DNA of 28,454 bases from JBCBXA01 sp039816825 (GTDB taxonomy: Bacteria > Pseudomonadota > Alphaproteobacteria > Rhizobiales > Rhizobiaceae): NCBI GenBank assembly GCA_039816825.1, contig JBCBXA010000033.1, forward strand, positions 1 to 28,454. Direction: 5' to 3'. Positions 22,173 to 28,454 of the stretch are shown one piece after another (within the stretch, counting starts at the first letter, position 1; each line of letters starts with the position of its first letter). The notes beneath the pieces were generated by a model. The model saw nothing but the letters and a program-made list of their open reading frames with translations, ran no database searches and had not been told where the DNA came from. Made by a program: the position numbers and the translations under genes.

Positions 22173-22874
22173 ATGGCTGGCTTGAGCAGTTTCAAGATCA
22201 ACGAAAAATACCCCGCCCAGAATCCCGACATTCTCCAGCTCTACTCTTTTCCGACTCCCAACGGCGTAAAGGTGTCCATCGCGCTGGAAGAACTGGGCGT
22301 GCCCTATGAAGCGCATACGGTGAAGCTGAACGAGACCGAGACTCCCGAGTTTCTGTCCCTCAACCCCAACAACAAGATTCCCGCGATCATTGATCCTGAT
22401 GGGCCAAACGGTGAGCCGCTCGCGCTTTGGGAAAGCGGGGCCATCCTGATTTATCTCGCGGAGAAATATGGCGGACTGCTGCCCAAGGACCCCGCCGAGC
22501 GCTACCACACGATTCAGTGGGTCATGTTCCAGATGGGCGGTGTGGGACCGATGTTTGGTCAATATGGCTTCTTTGCCAAGTTTGCCGGCAAGGACATTGA
22601 GGACCCGCGGCCACGCGAGCGCTATCAGAACGAAGCCAAACGCCTGCTGCGAGTTCTCGAAGGTCAACTGGCCGATGGCCGTCAATGGCTGATGGGTGAC
22701 GAATACACCATTGCCGACATCGCGATCTTCCCGTGGATCAGGGCTGCGCGCACCTTCTACGAAGCCGAAGAAGCCTTTGAGTTCCACACGCGTCCTAGCG
22801 TCGTTGCATGGACAGACCGTTGTATCGTCCGACCTGCCAGCGAGAGGGGCCTTCAGATTCCTGGCCGCGACTAA
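22173..22874 (+). CDS. glutathione S-transferase family protein, nu-class (YfcG/YghU) type
   Basis: This 233-residue protein starts its thioredoxin-like domain with LYSFPTPNGVKVSIALEELG. The TPNG (28-31) matches the YfcG/YghU active-site loop rather than the Ser or Tyr of other GST classes. NNKIPAII contains the cis-Pro (Pro70) and ESGAILIYLAE (Glu87, Ser88) the glutathione gamma-glutamyl contact. The all-helical C-terminal domain has YTIADIAIFPWI. Nu-class members show disulfide-bond reductase activity with glutathione. GGAG lies 8 bases before the ATG. The stop overlaps the opposing TRAP permease stop by 4 bases. Confidence 0.88.
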   Translation: MAGLSSFKINEKYPAQNPDILQLYSFPTPNGVKVSIALEELGVPYEAHTVKLNETETPEFLSLNPNNKIPAIIDPDGPNGEPLALWESGAILIYLAEKYGGLLPKDPAERYHTIQWVMFQMGGVGPMFGQYGFFAKFAGKDIEDPRPRERYQNEAKRLLRVLEGQLADGRQWLMGDEYTIADIAIFPWIRAARTFYEAEEAFEFHTRPSVVAWTDRCIVRPASERGLQIPGRD

Positions 22875-24685
22875 AGGAAAAGCACTCTCGAAAAGATGAT
22901 CACGAGACCAAGGGCGCCCAGCGTCGCCCTTGGCACAGCGCCAAACTTGGCGATGATCGAGTAGGCCAACAGGCCCAGTCCTATCCCCATTTGAAGGAAA
23001 GCGAGCAGTGCGGCGCCTGGTGCATCGCCAAAACTGATCAGCGTCGGGTTGGCCACCATTCCCAGCGGAATGATGTAGAGCCCGACGCCAAGTGCCATGG
23101 CGCTCAGCGCGACGCGCAGCCAGTTCTCGCCAATCATGCCCGCTGCAATGAAGACCGCGCCGCAGACGGGCGGCGTGATGGTGCTGAGCAGCGCAAACCA
23201 GAAAACGAACAAATGCGCCTGTAGCGGCTCGAGGCCAAGCCGGATCAGTGCCGGCCCAGCCACTGAGACGCAGATGACATAGGCGGCAGTTGTGGGCACC
23301 TCCATGCCGAGCACTAGGCAGGCGAGGGCGGTGAGCAACAGGGCCAGCCACAATTGTTCGCCGGAGCCCGAGAGGATCAGTGATGTCAGCTTCACGCCAA
23401 GACCCGTGATCGCCAGCACACCGATGATGATCGATGCGCACAGGATGATCGCGGCGATCATGGAAACCTGCCGCGCCGAATTGATCAGCGCGTTCTCGAG
23501 GCGACTTGCGGCACGCCTCAGGTCCACCCGACCATCAGCCCCAACAAAGAGCAGCAAAAACCCGGCGAGGATCGCCATGCAAGCTGCATATTGGGGGGTG
23601 AAGCGGGCGCCGAACATGCCCCACAGCAGAACCGAGAACGGCACCAGGAAGAAGCCGGATGTTATGACCACCATGCGCACAGATGGCCGGCTTGCGGCAT
23701 CCACAGGTTGCAGGTCGTAGCGGGAGGCATAGGCGTTGATCCCCACCCAGACCGCCAGGAAATAGAGGATGGCGGGCAGGAAAGCCGCCGCCATGATCTG
23801 CGTGTAGGGCACGCCAGTGAGTTCGACCATGACGAAGGCCCCGGCCCCCATGAGCGGTGGCATGATCTGTCCACCCGAAGACGCCACGGCCTCTACCGCA
23901 GCGGCCAGACGCTTGGGATAGCCCAACTTGGTCATGGCAGGCAGTGTGATGGCGCCGGTGGACGCCACATTGGCAGAGGCCGAGCCCGAGATGGAGCCGA
24001 ACAGGGCGGACGAGATAACGGACACTTTGGCCGCGCCACCCTTGAGTCTGCCTGCCGCCGCTGAGGCTACGTTCATGAATCCCTGACCCGCCTCGCCTGC
24101 ATTGAGCACAGCGCCAAAGATCACAAAGATCGCCACGACACCGACGGACACGCCGGCCAGCGAGCCCCATATCCCGCCCTCAGCGATGGTCATGGTGCCT
24201 AGGAAGGAGGCGAGGGGAGTGCCCGCGTGACCAAACTCACCGGGGATGTGCTGCCCAGAGAAGGCATAGAGCAATGCGATCGCAGCGACTGTGGGTAGTG
24301 GCCATGAGATCGCCCGTCTTGCGGCCTCCAGCACAACGACCAGCAGGACAATCGCAACGACCATCTGCAAGTTGCCGTCGAGAAAACCGTACTGGTCTGA
24401 CAGGGTGTCGTGGTTCCATGCCACCCACACACTTGCCGCTATGCCAATGGCCCCGAGGGCTATTCCGACAGGCGTTGTGGTCTTGCCGGGTGGGACGAAG
24501 ATGAAGATCCAGGGCAGGGCCAAAGCAAGGTGCAACGGCCTGCTGACAAGGTTCGGCACGAGGCCGGAAAAAATCAGGCCGATGTGAAACGCCACAAGGA
24601 TGGTTGCAGCCAAAAGCTGTGCCAGCCGCACGGCAGGCTGACCTTCGACCATAGAGGTGGCGTCTTCTGATGAGTGTTTGAGCAT
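22871..24685 (-). CDS. TRAP transporter fused permease (TAXI-associated)
   Basis: This 604-residue polytopic protein combines a DctQ-like N-terminal set of helices with a DctM-like large domain. The latter shows the fused-TRAP signature SALFGSISGSASANVASTGAITLPAM, then AVEAVASSGGQIMPPLMGAGAFVM. A second half repeat contains GLGVKLTSLILSG and LVLGMEVPTTAAYVI. It drives ion-coupled uptake of an organic acid or similar solute delivered by the TAXI binding protein encoded upstream. The ATG at 24685 has no clear Shine-Dalgarno and lies 22 bases after an intercistronic hairpin, so expression is probably lower than that of the binding protein. The stop overlaps the GST stop by 4 bases. Confidence 0.92.
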   Translation of the reverse strand: MLKHSSEDATSMVEGQPAVRLAQLLAATILVAFHIGLIFSGLVPNLVSRPLHLALALPWIFIFVPPGKTTTPVGIALGAIGIAASVWVAWNHDTLSDQYGFLDGNLQMVVAIVLLVVVLEAARRAISWPLPTVAAIALLYAFSGQHIPGEFGHAGTPLASFLGTMTIAEGGIWGSLAGVSVGVVAIFVIFGAVLNAGEAGQGFMNVASAAAGRLKGGAAKVSVISSALFGSISGSASANVASTGAITLPAMTKLGYPKRLAAAVEAVASSGGQIMPPLMGAGAFVMVELTGVPYTQIMAAAFLPAILYFLAVWVGINAYASRYDLQPVDAASRPSVRMVVITSGFFLVPFSVLLWGMFGARFTPQYAACMAILAGFLLLFVGADGRVDLRRAASRLENALINSARQVSMIAAIILCASIIIGVLAITGLGVKLTSLILSGSGEQLWLALLLTALACLVLGMEVPTTAAYVICVSVAGPALIRLGLEPLQAHLFVFWFALLSTITPPVCGAVFIAAGMIGENWLRVALSAMALGVGLYIIPLGMVANPTLISFGDAPGAALLAFLQMGIGLGLLAYSIIAKFGAVPRATLGALGLVIIFSRVLFL

Positions 24686-24707
24686 CTTGTGTGCCGCGCA
24701 AACGAAA

Positions 24708-24727
24708 GGCGGCCCTGCCGGGCCGCC
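24708..24727 (-). terminator. intercistronic hairpin between TAXI binding protein and permease genes
   Basis: GGCGGCCC (24708-24715) and GGGCCGCC (24720-24727) form a perfect 8-bp GC stem with a 4-base loop. On the minus-strand transcript the hairpin is followed by TTTCGTTT. It lies between the binding-protein stop and the permease start. That fits partial termination or 3'-end protection, giving excess binding protein over permease. Confidence 0.6.
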
Positions 24728-24747
24728 CTGGTCATCGTGTTACTTGC

Positions 24748-25701
24748 TTACTTCTGCGCATCCGTGAGCGTCATGCCGACTTCCTCGTAATAGCGCACCG
24801 CGCCGGGGTGGAAGGCGACATTGACGTTGGCCATCAGTCCGGCATCAACGCCGTTCCACCATGGTGCGCCTTCGGCCATCACGTCCTTGCCTTCCCAGAA
24901 GGTCCTGGTCAGCTTGTAGGCGGTATCATCATCCATTTTTGTGGTCGTGAACGCGGCCACGGGCAAAGACGTGGTGGTGATGGCTTCGTCCTGGCCGGCA
25001 TAGGTGCCAGCGGGGATCGTCAGCTTGGCGCGCTTGGTCGCTGCCACCTGCTCGTCATTGAGAGAGATGACATTCACGCCGGTCGAAGCCGCGGCTTCAA
25101 TCACGTTGGGAGCGGGCCAGGAACCGGCCGTCACGAAACCGTCGATCTGACCGTTCTTCAAGGCCGACACTGCGTTGGAGAGTTCCACTTCCGCAAGCTC
25201 AACCTTGCCTTCCAGTCCGAAGAGGCCGAGATATTTTTCACCCTCGCGGGCACCGAAGGAGCCCTTGCCCAGAAGGATGGTTTTGCCTTCCATATCGGCA
25301 AAGCTCTCAACGCCGCTGTCTGCGCTCATGACGAAGTGCATGGTGAGCGACGGAATGGGGAAGAGGGCGCGAATCTCGTTGAAGGCTGGATCTGACTTGT
25401 CTTCGAACATGGCGCGGCCACCCTGGGCCAGGCCGATCAAAGCCGGCGGCGTGGTGAACACATAGTCCGCGCCACGAGCTTTCACTTCCATGACGTTCTG
25501 GACAGAGCCCTGGCTTTCCTCGACGGTGACAGAAATGTCGCCATCGGTGGCAGCTTTCATGGCTTCAGCGATCTGCACGCCCATCTGATAGTACGATGAG
25601 GTGGATTTAGCTGACTTATAGGTAATGCGTGTTTCGGCGGATGCCGGAGCGATGGTCGCGGCCAGAGCAAGTGCCACGCGCCATGCGATGGTCTGTTTCA
25701 T
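24748..25701 (-). CDS. TAXI family TRAP transporter substrate-binding protein
   Basis: This 317-residue secreted protein has a 22-residue signal peptide (ending APASA). The TAXI-family layout follows: ITYKSAKSTSSYYQMGVQIAEAM, then VEESQGSVQNVMEVKARGADYVFTTP. ESFADMEGKTILLGKGSFGAREGEKYL comes next, then ALKNGQIDGFVTAGSWPAPNVIEAA and a C-terminal FHPGAVRYYEEVG. It captures a solute, often a dicarboxylate, glutamate or other organic anion, for the fused permease encoded next. GGGAGG lies 5 bases before the ATG but is locked in a long hairpin (25701-25734). The ligand is unknown. Confidence 0.92.
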   Translation of the reverse strand: MKQTIAWRVALALAATIAPASAETRITYKSAKSTSSYYQMGVQIAEAMKAATDGDISVTVEESQGSVQNVMEVKARGADYVFTTPPALIGLAQGGRAMFEDKSDPAFNEIRALFPIPSLTMHFVMSADSGVESFADMEGKTILLGKGSFGAREGEKYLGLFGLEGKVELAEVELSNAVSALKNGQIDGFVTAGSWPAPNVIEAAASTGVNVISLNDEQVAATKRAKLTIPAGTYAGQDEAITTTSLPVAAFTTTKMDDDTAYKLTRTFWEGKDVMAEGAPWWNGVDAGLMANVNVAFHPGAVRYYEEVGMTLTDAQK

Positions 25702-25734
25702 AAGGTCCTCCCAGACGTTTAAGGGAGAACCTTA
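25701..25734 (-). promoter_or_regulatory. 12-bp hairpin sequestering the Shine-Dalgarno and AUG of the TAXI binding-protein gene
   Basis: On the minus-strand transcript TAAGGTTCTCCC (25734-25723) can pair with GGGAGGACCTTA (25712-25701) around a 10-base loop. Eleven pairs are Watson-Crick and one is G-U. The 3' arm contains the whole GGGAGG Shine-Dalgarno and the A of the AUG. No T-run follows, so a translational switch is more likely than a terminator. Confidence 0.6.
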
Positions 25735-25766
25735 CCAATGGCGTCGAGGACCGCAAGAAGCGGAAA

Positions 25767-26753
25767 TCAGGCCTCAGCGTCTGCTTTGACGCGGGCAATC
25801 AGCTCCGCCAACTTCTCCTCGGCCACGTCCGTATCCACCTGGCAGGTGCCAGCAGCCTGATGGCCGCCGCCGCCATATTCCAGCATCAATTCACCAACAT
25901 GGGTCTTGTTGCCTCGGTCAAAGATGCTCTTGCCGAAAGCGAACACGGTGTTCTGCTTACCCTTGCCCCACATGACGTGGCACGAAATGTCGGTGTGCGG
26001 GAACAGCGCGTAGATCATGAAGCGGTTGCCGGCATAGATCGTTTCTTCTTCGCGCAGATCTAGAACGGCAAGCGGGCCGTGAACCGTGGTGCAGCGTTTG
26101 ATCTGCTCTTCGAACAGTTCCGACTGACTGCGGAAGAGTTCCACTCTTTCTGCCACATCTGGGAGGGCCAGAATGTCGTTAATGTCGCCATGGGTGCGGC
26201 AATATTCGATCAGTTCCATCATCAATTGATAGTTGGAAATGCGGAACTCGCGGAAGCGACCAAGACCGGTGCGCGCATCCATCAGGAAGGACAGCAACTC
26301 CCAGCCCTGCGGGTCGAGCACATCCTCGCGCGTGAACTGTGCGGCGTCCGCCTTGTCGACGGCGATCATCATGTCTTCGCCGATCTGCGGGAACCGTTCC
26401 GCACCACCAAAATAGTCATAGACCACGCGGGCCGCAGAAGGCGCGCTGGAATCGATGATGTGGTTCACCACGCTGGCGTCGACTCGCTTGGTTTCGGAAT
26501 CGTGGTGGTCAAAGGCGGCAAACACGCCTGGCACGTAAGGCAGGTTGGTGGTGATATCGCGCTCGGTCAGCTCGATGATGCCGTCCTGCATGTCTTTGGG
26601 GTGGGCGAAGTCCACCTCATTGATCAGGCCTGCTTCTTTGAGAATGACGGCGCAAACCAGACCATCCATGTCTGAGCGTGTCACAAGGCGGAAACCGCCT
26701 TCAGGCTTGTTGGCTTCAATGTAGGCGGCGGACATCTCGACTTTGTTCAGCAT
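25767..26753 (-). CDS. DHH family phosphoesterase
   Basis: This 328-residue protein contains a DHH domain: LVTRSDMDGLVCAVILKEAG with Asp28 and Asp30, and FDHHDSE with the DHH triad at 82-84. A C-terminal DHHA1-like domain ends in LMLEYGGGGHQAAGTC (GGGGHQ at 294-299). These residues bind two manganese ions in RecJ, nanoRNase and exopolyphosphatase relatives. The substrate (short RNA, pAp, cyclic dinucleotide product or polyphosphate) cannot be fixed from sequence. There is no signal peptide, so it is cytoplasmic. The start at ATG 26753 has GGGGA about 9 bases upstream, inside a small hairpin. It lies 65 bases before the TAXI gene on the same strand. Confidence 0.88.
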   Translation of the reverse strand: MLNKVEMSAAYIEANKPEGGFRLVTRSDMDGLVCAVILKEAGLINEVDFAHPKDMQDGIIELTERDITTNLPYVPGVFAAFDHHDSETKRVDASVVNHIIDSSAPSAARVVYDYFGGAERFPQIGEDMMIAVDKADAAQFTREDVLDPQGWELLSFLMDARTGLGRFREFRISNYQLMMELIEYCRTHGDINDILALPDVAERVELFRSQSELFEEQIKRCTTVHGPLAVLDLREEETIYAGNRFMIYALFPHTDISCHVMWGKGKQNTVFAFGKSIFDRGNKTHVGELMLEYGGGGHQAAGTCQVDTDVAEEKLAELIARVKADAEA

Positions 26754-26763
26754 GGTACCGGTT

Positions 26764-26781
26764 CCCCAAAATAGTTTGGAG
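26764..26781 (-). promoter_or_regulatory. 7-bp hairpin overlapping the Shine-Dalgarno of the DHH gene
   Basis: On the minus-strand transcript CTCCAAA (26781-26775) pairs with TTTGGGG (26770-26764) around a CTAT tetraloop, with one U-G pair. The GGGG of the 3' arm is the Shine-Dalgarno candidate for ATG 26753. Confidence 0.35.
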
Positions 26782-26878
26782 AGAAGCTAGCCCATGCCGG
26801 TTGAACGGGCCTTAAAGGCAGTCGGCAGCTTGCCGGGAAGGTTAGCCAAACGTATCCAAGCTGGCCCGATGGTGTGAG

Positions 26879-28408
26879 CTAGTTGTCAGCCAGGATCAAT
26901 TTGGCTGCTCTGTGCCCTATCATCATGGAGGGGGCATTGGTGTTGGCGCTGGTGACCTTGGGCATCACCGATGCGTCGGCGACATAGAGCCCGTCGACGC
27001 CGCGCAGACGCAGGCTGGGATCCAGCGGCGTGCCTTCTGTTCCCATGGCGACGGTGCCAACGGGGTGGTAGGCGGTGCCGCAGCTGCGGTGGATGTAACT
27101 TGCCAGTTCCTCGTCCGAAGAAACGTTTGGTCCGGGATGAGCCTCGGGGGCCTGCATGCCGCCAAACTCGGCGGTTGCCAGAATGGTGCGGAGACGTTTG
27201 ATGCCTGCCACCATGAGATAAAGGTCAGCGGGGTCACTCAGAACGCCCAGATCGATCCGCGGGTCGTCATTGGGGTCCGACGATGTGAGCGTGAGGCGGC
27301 CGCGTGACTTCGGTCTGCAGACGCAGACGTCGGCGAAATAGCCCGATCCCGTGGTGATGGTCTTGCCCTTATAGCCCATCATATAAGGGATGAGGTGTGT
27401 TTGAATGTCGGGACGCCCGTCGCCGTCAGACCCGATTTCGCCCGCTCTGAAAAACGCAACCGCCTCGACGAAGTTTGACGTCATGCGCCCCGAGCGCTTC
27501 AGCAGCCACTGAAACGGTGAGATGGCCCAGGCTAACGCCTGATCCGCAGTGAGCCCATAGCCTGATCTTGGCCCAACATGGTGTAAGCCTACCCCTGGGT
27601 GATCGTGCAAATTGCGCCCAACGCCCTCGCACTCCACGGCCACGTCAATGTTGAGTTCGCGCAAATGATTTCCGGGGCCAATTCCCGACCTCAGCAGAAT
27701 AGCAGGAGACCCGATGCTGCCCGCACTCACCACAATCGCCTTGCGGGCTGAGATCGTCCGCCCGTCGCACAGGTGCACGGTTCTCGCCCGACCGTGTTCG
27801 AGCGCAATGCGGTCTGTGTTGGCGCCTTTCAGAACCTCGACACGGCCCGTTTTCTGTGCGGGTCGCAGGAAGGCATCGGCCGCCGACCATCGACGCCCGT
27901 TGCGCATGTTCACATGTACGACGCCCGCACTTTCGCGCTCCGGCGTCGGCGGCGCATGGCCGTTGGAACCGAGGCATGTCCCGAAGGCCTCGGCCAAGCC
28001 GTGGGGATGGGGGAGACGGTCCGGTTGAATGGCAGCTTCGACCTGCTCAAACTCCGCCCAGACTTCATCGCCGCCCCAGCCGGGCATACTCCAGCCGTCA
28101 AAGTCGTCCTTGCGGCCCCTGAACCACGCCATGGAGTTGATGGAACTGGACCCGCCCACCATTTTGCCGCGCGCGACCGAGAGGTTTCGGCCACCCGCGT
28201 GGGCCTGTGGTGCGCTCCTGAACTTCCAGTCCCGCCCACTGCCCATGGTGTAGAGCAGGCCAAAGGGAACCTTCACTTGCGGTACGGCGTCCGATGGCCC
28301 GGCCTCCAGAACGCAGACCGTTCCCCTGTTGGCCATGGCGAGACCATGGGCAACAGCACAGCCGGCGGAGCCAGCGCCTATGACGATGAAGTCGAATTCC
28401 AATTCCAT
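26879..28408 (-). CDS. GMC family FAD-dependent oxidoreductase
   Basis: This 509-residue flavoenzyme begins with the Rossmann motif FIVIGAGSAGCAVA (GAGSAG at 11-16) and LEAGP. The GMC signature GKMVGGSSSINSMAWFRG follows, then the second signature AGSIGSPAILLRSGIGP. The C-terminal catalytic pair is His448 in YHPVGT and Asn491 in NTNAPSMMIG. It resembles choline and alcohol dehydrogenases of this family, which oxidise primary alcohols; the substrate is not determined. No signal peptide or twin-arginine motif is visible. The ATG at 28408 lacks an obvious Shine-Dalgarno. It is 125 bases upstream of the DHH gene on the same strand. In that gap I see only an imperfect 7-bp repeat (CAGCTTG/CAAGCTG) and the DHH leader hairpin. 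Confidence 0.92.
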   Translation of the reverse strand: MELEFDFIVIGAGSAGCAVAHGLAMANRGTVCVLEAGPSDAVPQVKVPFGLLYTMGSGRDWKFRSAPQAHAGGRNLSVARGKMVGGSSSINSMAWFRGRKDDFDGWSMPGWGGDEVWAEFEQVEAAIQPDRLPHPHGLAEAFGTCLGSNGHAPPTPERESAGVVHVNMRNGRRWSAADAFLRPAQKTGRVEVLKGANTDRIALEHGRARTVHLCDGRTISARKAIVVSAGSIGSPAILLRSGIGPGNHLRELNIDVAVECEGVGRNLHDHPGVGLHHVGPRSGYGLTADQALAWAISPFQWLLKRSGRMTSNFVEAVAFFRAGEIGSDGDGRPDIQTHLIPYMMGYKGKTITTGSGYFADVCVCRPKSRGRLTLTSSDPNDDPRIDLGVLSDPADLYLMVAGIKRLRTILATAEFGGMQAPEAHPGPNVSSDEELASYIHRSCGTAYHPVGTVAMGTEGTPLDPSLRLRGVDGLYVADASVMPKVTSANTNAPSMMIGHRAAKLILADN

Positions 28409-28454
28409 AAGTTGAATGGATGCCTAATGGAGCAGCGCAAGCAAGCAGAAATTG

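Noticed and set aside
22167..23441. 424-codon minus-strand frame across the GST gene and the end of the TRAP permease gene
   Set aside because: It overlaps two confident genes and has no coherent domain; it is a shadow frame in GC-rich DNA.
26825..26863. CAGCTTG/CAAGCTG repeat after the GMC gene as a terminator
   Set aside because: The loop is about 24 bases, the stem is interrupted, and no T-run follows on the minus strand.
1..28454. CRISPR arrays, tRNA or rRNA genes, insertion sequences, toxin-antitoxin or defence systems
   Set aside because: No regularly spaced repeats, cloverleaf sequences, transposase motifs or defence domains were found on either strand, and every gap between genes is shorter than about 170 bases.

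Overview
The window looks like a chromosomal segment of a GC-rich alphaproteobacterium. The best lineage evidence is the overlapping hisS-hisZ-hisG operon, with an alphaproteobacterial-type HisRS and short-form HisG. A TAXI-type TRAP transporter with fused permease and a bacterial lysine-forming saccharopine dehydrogenase agree with this. I cannot name a genus. I see no tRNA, rRNA, CRISPR, insertion sequence or phage gene. Coding density is very high: no gap exceeds about 170 bases.

Layout. (1) 1-3258: the 3' part of a probable metal-handling ABC operon, with the end of a likely ATPase, an FtsX/MacB-type permease, a DUF4198 protein, a small NikL-like protein and a ZnuA-like binding protein. 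(2) 3425-4246: a stand-alone PcaD-type enol-lactone hydrolase. (3) 4372-13564: an exopolysaccharide locus with interleaved strands. It holds a polysaccharide deacetylase, two GT4 glycosyltransferases, a WecG/TagA-type transferase, a Wzz/GumC protein with a decayed BY-kinase-like tail, a Wzy-like membrane protein and a secreted GH5 hydrolase. A nitroreductase gene overlaps the GH5 start. No priming transferase, flippase or outer-membrane exporter is present, so those must lie elsewhere. (4) 14284-16217: a TerC membrane protein and a LYS1-type saccharopine dehydrogenase. (5) 16277-19676: hisS-hisZ-hisG. (6) 19801-20433: an Ala/Glu/Lys-rich repeat lipoprotein followed by a strong hairpin. (7) 20513-22874: a DMT transporter and DUF427 pair, divergent from a nu-class-like GST. 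(8) 22871-28408, minus strand: a GMC oxidoreductase, a DHH phosphoesterase and a TAXI-TRAP transporter.

The two most promising observations are these. First, the metal operon joins an FtsX-type permease to two periplasmic proteins that should both start with histidine after signal cleavage, and to a ZnuA homologue that has lost two of its three usual His ligands. Second, several genes that begin transcription units have their Shine-Dalgarno sequence in the 3' arm of an inverted repeat. The best case is the TAXI binding protein, with a 12-bp stem that reaches the A of AUG. WecG (8 bp), DHH (7 bp), the deacetylase (7 bp) and Wzz (5 bp) are weaker cases. Other points are a codon-usage island inside hisS, a pseudokinase-like Wzz tail and three tail-to-tail gene overlaps of 4, 28 and 100 bases. 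All functions are inferred from sequence reading alone.
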